Shown here: positions 52,525 through 60,557 of the stretch, piece by piece
Position numbering within the stretch: position 1 is the first letter of the stretch
Layout of the letters: each line of letters starts with the position of its first letter
Assembly: GCA_021158125.1 (NCBI GenBank)
Contig: JAGGVF010000019.1
Location: 1-64,000, forward strand
DNA from: Candidatus Bathyarchaeota archaeon
GTDB lineage: Archaea > Thermoproteota > Bathyarchaeia > Bathyarchaeales > WUQV01
Direction: 5' to 3'
DNA: 64,000 nucleotides
Notes under the pieces: model-generated
What the model saw: only the letters and a program-made list of their open reading frames with translations
The model's database searches: none
What the model was told of the DNA's origin: nothing
Program-made: the position numbers and the translations under genes

Positions 52525-53001
52525 TTGTACATCGCACCCTTCGTAGCCAGTCCACCGCAAGTTGTCCGTAGGATGCTTGTACTGGCAGAATTAAAACCTG
52601 GAGAAATTTTTTATGATTTAGGTGCAGGAGACGGCCGTACGGTAATAATGGCGGCTCAAGAGTTTGGCGCTAGAGCTGTAGGAATAGAGTTGAGAGAGGA
52701 TTTAGCCAAAAAAGCCTTGCAAACCGTTTATCAACTTGGTTTACAGGATAGAGTTACCATTCTCCACAGCAACCTTTTTGATGTCGACATCAGCCCAGCA
52801 GACGTAGTATTTCTATATTTGACGACAAGTGCTAACGAAAAGGTAAAACCGAAGCTGGAAGCTGAACTTAAGCCAGGTGCAAGGGTTGTTTCCCACGATT
52901 ACGAAATCGTCGGATGGAAACCAGCTAAAGTTGAAGAGTTCTGCGAAAACCCCGAGCTAGGCTATCCTTCGCACACCTTATACTTATATAAACGAGTCTA
53001 G
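52525..53001 (+). CDS. aKMT-like protein lysine methyltransferase
   Basis: A 158-residue SAM methyltransferase that closely follows the crenarchaeal aKMT pattern: short N-terminus YIAPFVASPPQVVRRML, motif I IFYDLGAGDGRTVIMAA (about 29-40), AVGIELREDLAKKAL, VTILHSNLFDVDISPADVVFLYL and PKLEAELKPGARVVSHDYEI. In Sulfolobus the enzyme methylates lysines of many proteins, including Cren7. The Cren7-like proteins at 45614-46018 could be among its clients. TTG start with GAGGTGA 8 bases ahead. It lies 7 bases ahead of the signal peptidase gene. Confidence 0.85.
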   Translation: MYIAPFVASPPQVVRRMLVLAELKPGEIFYDLGAGDGRTVIMAAQEFGARAVGIELREDLAKKALQTVYQLGLQDRVTILHSNLFDVDISPADVVFLYLTTSANEKVKPKLEAELKPGARVVSHDYEIVGWKPAKVEEFCENPELGYPSHTLYLYKRV

Positions 53002-53008
53002 GTTATAA

Positions 53009-53641
53009 TTGCTGTTCAATCAGCTGAGGAACAGCAACTTGGAAAAAATAAAAGAACTTTGGAAGAACGAGTACTTTAAGACGTTAATTATGATTTTAAT
53101 AGTTATTTTAGCGTTCCTCACATTTTGGTTTGGTTCAAGAGCCATTTTTAAGACCGACTCTCCATACTTAGCGGTTTCTTCGGGAAGCATGATTCCAACA
53201 CTTAACATTGGTGATTTAATAGTTATTCAAGGAGGCCTCAACGGATCTGAGATTAAAGAAGGCTGTTATAATCCAAACAATTCATCTGAAGGCGGAGACA
53301 TAATAGTTTTCCGTAAACCGGGAAATCCTAACGAACTCATCGTCCACAGAGTTGTGAAGAAATATTATGATGAAAAATCGAAGAAATGGTTTTTCATAAC
53401 CAAGGGAGATAATAATCCATCTGAAGACCCGTGGAATCCAGTTCCAGAAGATAATGTTTTAGGTAAAGTTATTTTCAAAGTTCCTTACTTGGGAAGCGTT
53501 GCACTTTTCATGCAGTCAACAGCCGGGAAATTGCTCTTGGCAGTAATTATAGTGATTACCATTTTGTGGATGTTTCTATCCCCCGAAGAGAAGCAGGAAG
53601 AGGCTCATGAAGAACAAGATTTAAATGTTAACTATTTATAA
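53009..53641 (+). CDS. Signal peptidase I (archaeal, Sec11-like)
   Basis: A 210-residue membrane protease that cleaves signal peptides at the outer face. One N-terminal anchor (about 25-42), then the catalytic Ser60 in VSSGSMIPTL and the His113 in ELIVHRVV that replaces the bacterial Lys, and the Asp box in TKGDNNPSEDPWNPVP. An extra C-terminal membrane helix (about 170-190) and a Glu-rich tail follow. The TTG start is 7 bases after the aKMT gene. It would process the surface proteins encoded in this window. Confidence 0.9.
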   Translation: MLFNQLRNSNLEKIKELWKNEYFKTLIMILIVILAFLTFWFGSRAIFKTDSPYLAVSSGSMIPTLNIGDLIVIQGGLNGSEIKEGCYNPNNSSEGGDIIVFRKPGNPNELIVHRVVKKYYDEKSKKWFFITKGDNNPSEDPWNPVPEDNVLGKVIFKVPYLGSVALFMQSTAGKLLLAVIIVITILWMFLSPEEKQEEAHEEQDLNVNYL

Positions 53642-53677
53642 AAGGGAAGACAGTTGCGGATATTTAAGGTGTTGTAA

Positions 53678-54238
53678 ATGCCAAAAGTTAAGGCCGTAAT
53701 TAATATAGAAAATGTTGTAGCGTCGGCAACTATGAAACAGAAAGTTGACTTAAACGCCATTGTTAAAAGTTATCCAAGCGTAGAATACCGTCCAGAACAG
53801 TTTCCAGGCCTAGTCTTCAGGTTAAAGAGACCTAAAACAGCAACTTTAATCTTCAATTCTGGAAAAATGGTTTGTACAGGAGCCAAATCTGAGAAAGAAG
53901 CTAGAAGGGCAGTGATGAAGATAATTAAGGAACTTAAGAAGGGCGGAATAATAATTATTAGCAAACCGGAGCTAAAAATACAGAACATAGTTGCTTCAGC
54001 AAGTCTAGGTGGAACAATAGACCTAGAAAGGGCGGCTTTTGAACTTGGAAAAACAATGTATGAACCTGAACAGTTTCCAGGCTTAATTTATAGAATGGAT
54101 GAACCAAAAGTAGTGATATTACTTTTCGCAAGCGGAAAACTTGTTTGCACAGGAGCCAAAAGGGAACAAGACGTTTATGAAGCAGTAAATAAGCTACATG
54201 AGATTTTAGAAGAGAAAGGCCTAATATACTACGAGTAA
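53678..54238 (+). CDS. tbp: TATA-box binding protein
   Basis: A 186-residue general transcription factor that bends the TATA box and recruits TFB. It has the two direct repeats of the TBP saddle: IENVVASATMKQKVDL ... EYRPEQFPGLVFRLKRPKTATLIFNSGKMVCTGAKSE in outline, and the second copy IQNIVASASLGGTIDL ... MYEPEQFPGLIYRMDEPK with ASGKLVCTGAK. Each repeat keeps the Phe in E-Q-F-P-G used for kinking. No acidic tail. ATG start. Confidence 0.98.
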   Translation: MPKVKAVINIENVVASATMKQKVDLNAIVKSYPSVEYRPEQFPGLVFRLKRPKTATLIFNSGKMVCTGAKSEKEARRAVMKIIKELKKGGIIIISKPELKIQNIVASASLGGTIDLERAAFELGKTMYEPEQFPGLIYRMDEPKVVILLFASGKLVCTGAKREQDVYEAVNKLHEILEEKGLIYYE

Positions 54239-54242
54239 ACTT

Positions 54243-54872
54243 TTACTTTCTTTTAATCTGCTTCAAAATAGTTTTAAATTGTTCCTGGTCTATTGCTCCA
54301 ATTTCGCAAAGTTTGTTTGCCGCTTCGCTTGCCTTCATCAATGCATGAAGTTTTATTCCTTCCTTTTCCAAATTCTCTACTCCACCTTCTTCACGGTCCA
54401 AAAGAACTACAGCGTCCTTTACTACTCCTCCCTCTGCCCTTATGGCTTTAGCTGCATTTACCAGAGACTTACCAGTTGTGACGAGGTCGTCTAGGAGCAA
54501 TACTCGGTCGCCGGGCATCAATATTCCCTCTATTCTTCTTTGTCTTCCGTGAAGTTTTGCTTCCTTCCTTACGTAGAAGAAGGGTTTTTTGAAGTGGTAA
54601 GCCACTACTGAAGCAAAGCTTATTCCAGCCGTGGGTATCCCTGCTACTCTCTCAAAGTTTTGACTTCCAATTTCCTTTTTAATCAGTTTAATGTAAAGGT
54701 CGCAGACTTTTCTGAAGGCGTCCGGAAAGCTTGGAACTATCCTTAGGTCTATATAGTATGGGCTTGTTTTCCCGCTTGTTAGCTTGAAGATTCCAAATTC
54801 TATTGCCCCTATTCTGTTGAGTATTTTGCAAAACTCGGTTTTCATCGTTTCAAATTCTTTTTCAACCGTCAA
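54243..54872 (-). CDS. pyrE: Orotate phosphoribosyltransferase
   Basis: A 209-residue PRTase that makes OMP from orotate and PRPP in pyrimidine synthesis. N-terminal GIFKLTSGKTSPYYIDLR and the PRPP loop RVLLLDDLVTTGKSLVNAAKAI are diagnostic, as are FFYVRKEAKLHGRQRRIEG. The TTG at 54872 is preferred because GAGG lies 8 bases upstream, within the end of the MBL gene; an ATG nine codons later is possible. It follows the MBL gene by 10 bases. Confidence 0.95.
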   Translation of the reverse strand: MTVEKEFETMKTEFCKILNRIGAIEFGIFKLTSGKTSPYYIDLRIVPSFPDAFRKVCDLYIKLIKKEIGSQNFERVAGIPTAGISFASVVAYHFKKPFFYVRKEAKLHGRQRRIEGILMPGDRVLLLDDLVTTGKSLVNAAKAIRAEGGVVKDAVVLLDREEGGVENLEKEGIKLHALMKASEAANKLCEIGAIDQEQFKTILKQIKRK

Positions 54873-54882
54873 AACTTTTTCC

Positions 54883-55596
54883 TCATGGATACTTGTAGGT
54901 TTTCCCCTTTTCTATTAGGAGGCATTTAACCGTCGGCACTTCTTTTGAAAGCAGTTCAGCGAACCTTTCTAGGTCTCCTTTGGATGCAGTATGGTAGGGA
55001 ATTGCAACCTTGGGGTTTAGGAGTTTTGCTATTTCAACTCCAGTTTTGGGTGAACAGCCGGGGGCTATGCCAACCGTGCAGAAAACTATGTCCGGCCTGA
55101 ATTCTTCGCCTATTCTCCTCATTTCCGGGAACGGTAGGCTGTCGGCGGTATGATAGATTTTTATTCCGTCTTCACTTGTTATCAAGAATGTTACTGGCGT
55201 TGCAGCTGGTGGATGATTACACTTTTCAACTTTAATTTTCAAGTTTTCAAATTCAACTTCTTCGCCTACGTTGACTTCTCTAAGGTTATCGGGGTCAACA
55301 ACGCTTCTAAGTCTTCTAGTTGAAGTGGGATCTGCTAAAACTTTGCAGTTTGTCCTCTTATACACTTCACGTATTATTGCTTGGTCAAGGTGGTCGTAAT
55401 GTTCATGAGTTATAAGAATAACGTCTACGTTTGTAAACTCTCCAGGATTTACATCCGCTGGGTCGATCACCACTGTTTTACTTGGCGTTTTTATGGTTAC
55501 TCCCGCATAGTTGTTAAACCATTTAAATGCGATTTCTCCGCTTTTTAATTCAACATCAACTGACAACCCAATCGCCTCAAACTTCAGTATGTGCAT
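54883..55596 (-). CDS. MBL-fold metal-dependent hydrolase (UlaG-like)
   Basis: A 237-residue hydrolase. ILITHEHYDHLDQ is the H-x-H-x-D-H motif; ADSTS-like parts are CNHPPAATP and IYHTADSLPFPEM, and IPYHTASKGD is the last. The layout is that of the UlaG/YtnP/UPF0173 branch. Substrate unknown. It is cotranscribed with pyrE (10-base gap), though its link to pyrimidine synthesis is not clear. Confidence 0.82.
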   Translation of the reverse strand: MHILKFEAIGLSVDVELKSGEIAFKWFNNYAGVTIKTPSKTVVIDPADVNPGEFTNVDVILITHEHYDHLDQAIIREVYKRTNCKVLADPTSTRRLRSVVDPDNLREVNVGEEVEFENLKIKVEKCNHPPAATPVTFLITSEDGIKIYHTADSLPFPEMRRIGEEFRPDIVFCTVGIAPGCSPKTGVEIAKLLNPKVAIPYHTASKGDLERFAELLSKEVPTVKCLLIEKGKTYKYP

Positions 55597-55685
55597 TACA
55601 AGTTTAAAGAACTTGTGCTGAACATTAGGGAGAAAAAGTAATCGCTACTTTTATTAGTTGACTGTAGCTAGTTCTCCCTTCTGAG

Positions 55686-56963
55686 ATGCTGGAAATGGTC
55701 GACGTATGGTTACCCTACGGCAAAACCGAAGTTTGCGCAAGAATTCCAGCTAAAAATTTCCTTGGAAAAATAGAGCCTAAAGAAAAACCTGGAGTCGACG
55801 ACGCAATCGCTGAAATTAAAAGAGCTTTACAAGAACCTATAGGAACAAAGAGAATAAGCGAAATAGCAAAGCCAGGCGACAAAGTTGCAATAGTTGTCGA
55901 CGATTTTACTCGTCCAGCTCCGAGCCATCTGATGGTTCCACCGATTCTTGAAGAGTTGAATAATGCTGGCGTAAAAAATGAGGACATAACAATCATCTTT
56001 GCATGCGGGACTCATCGTCCAGTAACAGACGAAGAGGCAAGACGTTTACTTGGCGAAGAAATCGCCGGAAAAATCAAATATGTTAGTCACAACTGCAGCG
56101 CCAAAGACCACGTTTATGTCGGCACAACGAAAACTCATGGAACGAAAGTTTACCTTAACCGAATATTCGTTGAAGCCGACGTTAAAATTTTAACTGGTGA
56201 TGTAGGGCTTCACTACTATGCTGGCTACGGAGGCGGAAGAAAAAGCATCTTACCTGGAATCTCAAGCTGCGAAACCATTCAACATAACCATGCTATGCTT
56301 CTACATAAAAATGCGCATACTGGAATCCTTGAGGGCAATCCAATTCATGAAGACATGATGGAAGCAGCTGAACTTGCAAAAATAGATTTCATATTAAACG
56401 TTGTCCTTAACAGTAAGGGCGAAATAGTTAAGGCGTTTGCAGGCGACTGGAGAAAAGCCTTCTATGAAGGCGTAAAACTTGTAGATGAAATGTACAAGGT
56501 TCCAGTTGAAAGAAAAGCCGACATAGTTGTTGTAAGCTGCGGCGGACATCCCTTTGACATAAACCTCTACCAAGCCTACAAGGCTGTGGATGGAGCTCTA
56601 GGAATAGTAAAGAGGGGCGGTGTAATAGTCTGGGTTGTAGAATGCTCTGAAGGTTATGGCGATCAAGTGTTCTATGAATGGATGAAGAAGTATAGAACAG
56701 TTAAGGAAGTTGAGAGGGCTATTAAGAGAAAGTTTAAGCTTGGCGGTCATAAGGCTTACTACTTGCTTAAAGCTTTAGAAAAAGCCAAGATAATTCTTGT
56801 TTCAGTTATGCCCGACTACTACGCCATGGACATCTTCAAACTAAAAACTTCAAGGTCTGTTAACGAAGCTATTGACGAAGCATTCAGAATCGCTGGTAAA
56901 AACGCGAAGGTCTGGGCTATTCCTTATGGAAACATAACTCAACCGGTTTTGAAAGAAATATAA
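55686..56963 (+). CDS. LarA-family nickel-pincer racemase/epimerase-like protein
   Basis: A 425-residue LarA homologue. In lactate racemase, Lys184 binds the nickel-pincer nucleotide. Here Lys186 in YGGGRKSILPGISS is at the same place, followed by TIQHNHAMLL and HILEGNPIHEDM-like residues that carry the metal/His. The start has VDDFTRPAPSH, also diagnostic. Members act on lactate and other alpha-hydroxy acids; the substrate here is open. No larB, larC or larE is in the window, so cofactor genes must lie elsewhere. ATG 55686 or 55695. Confidence 0.88.
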   Translation: MLEMVDVWLPYGKTEVCARIPAKNFLGKIEPKEKPGVDDAIAEIKRALQEPIGTKRISEIAKPGDKVAIVVDDFTRPAPSHLMVPPILEELNNAGVKNEDITIIFACGTHRPVTDEEARRLLGEEIAGKIKYVSHNCSAKDHVYVGTTKTHGTKVYLNRIFVEADVKILTGDVGLHYYAGYGGGRKSILPGISSCETIQHNHAMLLHKNAHTGILEGNPIHEDMMEAAELAKIDFILNVVLNSKGEIVKAFAGDWRKAFYEGVKLVDEMYKVPVERKADIVVVSCGGHPFDINLYQAYKAVDGALGIVKRGGVIVWVVECSEGYGDQVFYEWMKKYRTVKEVERAIKRKFKLGGHKAYYLLKALEKAKIILVSVMPDYYAMDIFKLKTSRSVNEAIDEAFRIAGKNAKVWAIPYGNITQPVLKEI

Positions 56964-57013
56964 CAAACTAGAAAAGTTTAACTTTAAAATACAACATTTA
57001 GGCTCTGACGAAA

Positions 57014-57505
57014 ATGCAGAAAACCTTCAACCTCAGATACTTCATGCCTTCAGACCTTCAAAGAGTAATGTACATAAACCGTACGTGTCTGCCAGAAAAC
57101 TACACAAGCTTCTTTTTCCTAGACCTTTACGAACGTTTTCCCCTAACATTTATCGTGGCAGAAGAAAATGGAGAAATTGTAGGTTACATAATGTGCAGAA
57201 TCGAAACAGGCCTTCCCAATTTTGGATTTCTAGGCCTGATAAAGAAGGGACACGTAGTTTCAATAGCTGTTCTACCCGAACATCGCAGAAAAGGTGTTGG
57301 ACAAGCACTTATGAAGGAAGCCATGAAAAACATGAGGAAATACAACGCAAAGGAATGCTATTTAGAAGTTAGAGTCTCAAATAAACCGGCGATAACCCTT
57401 TACGAAAAGCTCGGATTTCAAATAGTGAAAACTATACGTCACTATTACATGGACGGAGAAGATGCCTACGTCATGGCAAGAAAACTTCCAATTGAAGTTG
57501 AATAA
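57014..57505 (+). CDS. GNAT N-terminal acetyltransferase (RimI/Ard1-like)
   Basis: A 163-residue GNAT acetyltransferase. The start LRYFMPSDLQRVMYINRTCLPENY and the acetyl-CoA loop SIAVLPEHRRKGVGQALM (Q/R-x-x-G-x-G/A) followed by YLEVRVSNKPAITLYEKLGF are those of archaeal RimI/Ard1, which acetylate protein N-termini. Two bases separate its stop (57503-57505) from the CYTH gene's ATG. Confidence 0.88.
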   Translation: MQKTFNLRYFMPSDLQRVMYINRTCLPENYTSFFFLDLYERFPLTFIVAEENGEIVGYIMCRIETGLPNFGFLGLIKKGHVVSIAVLPEHRRKGVGQALMKEAMKNMRKYNAKECYLEVRVSNKPAITLYEKLGFQIVKTIRHYYMDGEDAYVMARKLPIEVE

Positions 57506-57506
57506 A

Positions 57507-58055
57507 ATGAACAGCGAACACACACTTGTAGAATTAAAAGCGAAAATAGAAGATAAAGAAACAATAAAAAAGAAAATTTTAGAATTAAAGGCAAAGCAAA
57601 TAGGAAAATTTCATCAAATCGATACTTACTTCTACGTTCCAAAAGGAAGACTGAAGCTGAGAGAAGTCGAGGGAAAACCGCATGCTCAACTCATCTACTA
57701 TGAACGAGAAAACGTTTCCTCTCCAAAGAAAAGCAAAGTCTTCATTCTAAACATAACAAAGCCAAAGGAATTTAAGGAAATGTTGAAGAAAATTCTCAGT
57801 GTAAAGTCGGTTGTTGATAAAATAAGAGAAATTTACTTTTATATGGGAACTCAAATTCACTTAGATGAAGTTAAAAACCTTGGAAGTTTCATTGAATTTG
57901 AGAAACAAACAGTGGACGACCCCATAGAAATTGAAAAGGCAAAAATTTTCCTTAAAGAACTTATGAGAAGACTGGGGATTGCGCCAAAGAACCTAATAAA
58001 AGTTTCCTACGGAGAACTAGTCCTAAATGTTAAAAACTTTAAGAATAGTCCTTAA
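57507..58055 (+). CDS. CYTH-domain (class IV adenylate cyclase/thiamine triphosphatase-like) protein
   Basis: A 182-residue CYTH-fold protein. The E-x-E-x-K motif appears as VELKAKI, followed by KFHQIDTYFYVPKGRLKLREV, the RLKLRE segment for the triphosphate, LDEVKNLGSFIEFEKQT with conserved acidic residues, and NLIKVSYGELVL. The family hydrolyses inorganic or nucleoside triphosphates or makes cAMP; in archaea the substrate is usually undefined. The first acidic motif (E-x-E) reads V-E-L-K here, so activity may differ. ATG 57507 is 1 base after the acetyltransferase stop. Confidence 0.82.
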   Translation: MNSEHTLVELKAKIEDKETIKKKILELKAKQIGKFHQIDTYFYVPKGRLKLREVEGKPHAQLIYYERENVSSPKKSKVFILNITKPKEFKEMLKKILSVKSVVDKIREIYFYMGTQIHLDEVKNLGSFIEFEKQTVDDPIEIEKAKIFLKELMRRLGIAPKNLIKVSYGELVLNVKNFKNSP

Positions 58056-58491
58056 CAATTTCTTCTTCTGATTTTTCATTCAGAAAGTTTATTGCACCAA
58101 GCGTATTCCTTGCCATTCCTAAAACACCCATCAAAATCAGTACTAAAATGAAAAACTGCAGGTTTACCGAAAACTCGACGTTTTCTACGTTCATTCTTAT
58201 TGCTCCTCCATTTAAAACGTTAATGAAATAGAAAATTATGAAAAGTTCTCTGGAAAAGCTAAACATGTACTGATAAATTGTTCCTGAGGAAAGTTCAGAT
58301 ACAAATGTGAATATTAGAATAGTTATGAAGAAAACATCTATAACTTGACTGTATCGCCCAATAAAATTGTATATTGGCTTTGTTAACAATAAGAAGATAA
58401 CGTAGGCTACGTAAATAAGAAAGGCTTTAATTCCCGCCTTAAGCGTCCTTAAAAGTATGCTTTTCACCAGAATTTTATTCTCCACTCCCAT
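58039..58491 (-). CDS. Four-helix membrane protein of unknown function
   Basis: A 150-residue membrane protein with about four hydrophobic helices (KAFLIYVAYVIFLLLT, VIDVFFITILIFTF, LFIIFYFINVL, FFILVLILMGVLG) and a charged C-terminal tail. The start at 58491 is used because of the GGTGGT site ahead; it overlaps the preceding gene by 17 bases. Last gene of a three-gene operon with the two proteins below. No family recognised. It also overlaps the CYTH gene on the other strand by 17 bases. Confidence 0.6.
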   Translation of the reverse strand: MGVENKILVKSILLRTLKAGIKAFLIYVAYVIFLLLTKPIYNFIGRYSQVIDVFFITILIFTFVSELSSGTIYQYMFSFSRELFIIFYFINVLNGGAIRMNVENVEFSVNLQFFILVLILMGVLGMARNTLGAINFLNEKSEEEIVKDYS

Positions 58492-59260
58492 AGGGTACCA
58501 CCAAGGGTCCGAAGCTAAACGTAGAAGTTTCAAATGTAAAGTTTATGTGCCCAAAACTCGTAATCTTTTGCGTTTCAACATAAACAGATAACGTTTTTTC
58601 GTAGAAAGAATTAGACGGAACACTTATAGTCTCGTATGTCATTCCCAAGGGTTCCTCATTCTCGTTGAAAATTTCTATCTTCAGACAGCCTTCTAAATTG
58701 ATGTAGGGTGAGTGATTTTCGAAGCTAACATTAAAAGATGCAATTGAAGTCGTTGTGTTTACTACTTGAAAAGTCGGTTCGCCGACTGTGAAATTGTAAA
58801 GTGGGGCTCCCCAAGGCATTGTTGAATTATTTAATGCCGTGAACGGAACTACCCCTGCGAAGTTTAGGCTTACATTATTCAGTAAAGTGAAGTTTGAATC
58901 TTCGAATAAATACTTCTGATTATTAATAATTTCTTGAATATTTAGGGAAATGTTGTGCCAAATTGTAGTTTTTTCATTTTTCGGAATTATGTCAATGAGA
59001 TTTACGCTTTTGGCTAAGAGTTGGTTTTCCTCGTCTGTTATAATGGTTGTGAAGTTTAAGTTTGAGATGTCGTGTAAACCGTTGTTTATTATGGTGAAGG
59101 GTATGGCTAAAATCAGTTTGTTATCTTCTGTAAAGGTTTTGGCTTCTTCGATTTTTACTCTTACATTTGCAGCTGAATAAACTATTGTGGAAATAAGAGA
59201 AATGAAGCATATCCACAGTATTATTGTTGCCCATTTTAAGGCTCTTAATACGTATTTCAT
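58475..59260 (-). CDS. Single-pass extracytoplasmic protein of unknown function
   Basis: A 261-residue protein. One N-terminal membrane helix (about 10-30, TIILWICFISLISTIVYSA) is followed by a 230-residue outside domain rich in beta strands and N-x-S/T sites; its pattern (LAIPFTIINNGLHDISNLNF, TIWHNISLNI) recalls LEA-type/WHy-like or immunoglobulin-like beta modules. No C-terminal anchor. Middle gene of a three-gene membrane operon, 17 bases after its upstream neighbour. I assign no function. Confidence 0.6.
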   Translation of the reverse strand: MKYVLRALKWATIILWICFISLISTIVYSAANVRVKIEEAKTFTEDNKLILAIPFTIINNGLHDISNLNFTTIITDEENQLLAKSVNLIDIIPKNEKTTIWHNISLNIQEIINNQKYLFEDSNFTLLNNVSLNFAGVVPFTALNNSTMPWGAPLYNFTVGEPTFQVVNTTTSIASFNVSFENHSPYINLEGCLKIEIFNENEEPLGMTYETISVPSNSFYEKTLSVYVETQKITSFGHINFTFETSTFSFGPLVVPYGSGE

Positions 59261-59277
59261 GAAATTTTCCCTTACCG

Positions 59278-59883
59278 CTAGGCGTTAGGTTCTTCATGCG
59301 TTACAGTTGCTGGATAAACAACTATTTCTTCAGTTGTTTTTTCCTCTTCTTCTTCGTCGAGTTTCTTAGGCTCCTGTGGCGCTTCAGCTGGTTTAGGCTC
59401 TTCCACAGTTTTCTCTTGGGTCGGCTGCTTGTCTGGTGTAGTCTGCGGTGGTAAACTTGGTTTCGCTGGTCCCTCTACCTTTTCAGCTTTCTCTTTTTCT
59501 TTAGCTTGAGGAGCCGCCTTTACTGTTTGTTTAACTGGCACTGTTACTTGCCTTTGTGGAGTTTGAGTTTGTTTTCTAATTTCTTTTGGAGCTATCAGTT
59601 CTTTCTTTTTATGAGTCAATAGTGGAATTCCCCTTAGGGTAAGCATTGAGCCTATCCATCCCATTATGCCAAGATACATTACGCGTATGCATGTTGCTAT
59701 TAACGGTGCTAAAGCCTCTCCGAAAGCATTAACTAGGTCGCTTGTAGCCACTAGGCCTATGTTTCGTGTGAGAAACCAGTATGCGTTTAGAAATGTGAAA
59801 GTGAGTAATGCTACTCCGATGAAAAGCGTAATAAGTCCTGAAAACTCGGTTTTATCAACCAATGTTTTTCCTCCCTCTACCAT
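59278..59883 (-). CDS. Membrane protein with Pro/Glu/Lys-rich cytoplasmic tail
   Basis: A 201-residue protein. Two hydrophobic helices (GLITLFIGVALLTFTFLNAYW and IATCIRVMYLGIMGWIGSML) are followed from about residue 95 by a low-complexity tail full of P, K, E, Q and T (e.g. KAAPQAKEKEKAEKVEGPAK) and ending VVYPATVTHEEPNA. The tail is likely disordered. First gene of the three-gene operon; function unknown. The upstream ATG is followed within 6 residues by GGK, no signal sequence beyond the first helix. Confidence 0.6.
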   Translation of the reverse strand: MVEGGKTLVDKTEFSGLITLFIGVALLTFTFLNAYWFLTRNIGLVATSDLVNAFGEALAPLIATCIRVMYLGIMGWIGSMLTLRGIPLLTHKKKELIAPKEIRKQTQTPQRQVTVPVKQTVKAAPQAKEKEKAEKVEGPAKPSLPPQTTPDKQPTQEKTVEEPKPAEAPQEPKKLDEEEEEKTTEEIVVYPATVTHEEPNA

Positions 59884-59952
59884 GAATGTGGAGTATTTAT
59901 TTTAAATCTTCTGTATTACGAAACATTATTTAATTTAAAAATTGAAAATAAA

Positions 59953-60138
59953 CTAGCGGTTTTTCTTTTTAATTTCCTGAATCATCGTTGAGGCTTCACG
60001 TGCAGTTTTAGCCTTTGCAACTTTTATGGCTTTATAGATTACGATTCTTTTTTGGCAGTAGGGGCAAGTTCTAGTTTTCTGTTCAGACTTGGCTAGTAGG
60101 AGTTTTCCGCATTCTGGACATAGGATTACTAAATACAT
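59953..60138 (-). CDS. DUF1922-type zinc-ribbon protein
   Basis: A 61-residue protein. LCPECGKLLLAKSEQKTRTCPYCQKRI holds the two C-x2-C knuckles, followed by a helix (VAKAKTAREASTMIQEIKKK). The size and order fit the archaeal DUF1922 family (rubredoxin-like fold), whose role is unknown. Some of the family are thought to bind nucleic acid. Confidence 0.75.
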   Translation of the reverse strand: MYLVILCPECGKLLLAKSEQKTRTCPYCQKRIVIYKAIKVAKAKTAREASTMIQEIKKKNR

Positions 60139-60219
60139 TGTTACATTAAACTTTCTAAAAGTAGAGAAAAGCTTTTCTTAACATTAAGCTAAAAGGCTTA
60201 AACACCGTGAGGCAATGCG

Positions 60220-60555
60220 ATGACGTCCTCCTTAACTGAACTAGCTTTAAGATATTTTAAGAAGAAAGGATACAAAATAGAGCAAGACGTATCCCTAGAA
60301 GGTTTTTCAGGCTTAACTAGAAAGTTCGACATATTGATTAAACGTGGAGACGAAAGAAGGGTAGTTTGGGTAAAAGATTGGAAGAGAACGGTAGGCGTAA
60401 ACATGGTTATAAACATAGATAAGGCTTCAACTGATGTTGGGATGTCAAGACCCATAATAATATCCGACAAATTTAGCGGTCATGCAAAAGCCTACGCAAA
60501 CAGAAGGGGAATAACTCTGATAACTAAAAGGGAAATCCTAAGATATTTAAGATAA
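60220..60555 (+). CDS. Restriction-endonuclease-like fold protein, altered active site
   Basis: A 111-residue protein that looks like the Mrr-type PD-(D/E)xK domain: ELALRYFKKKGYKIEQDVSLEGFSGLTRKFDILI, then VVWVKDWKRTVGVNMVI, and a late RGITLITKREIL. In active members the second strand holds E-C-K or E-x-K; here the position reads W-V-K, so the acidic residue is lost and cleavage is doubtful. DNA binding or a regulatory role is possible. ATG has GTGAGG 7 bases ahead. Converges with the AK6 gene with 2 bases between. Confidence 0.7.
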   Translation: MTSSLTELALRYFKKKGYKIEQDVSLEGFSGLTRKFDILIKRGDERRVVWVKDWKRTVGVNMVINIDKASTDVGMSRPIIISDKFSGHAKAYANRRGITLITKREILRYLR

Positions 60556-60557
60556 AC

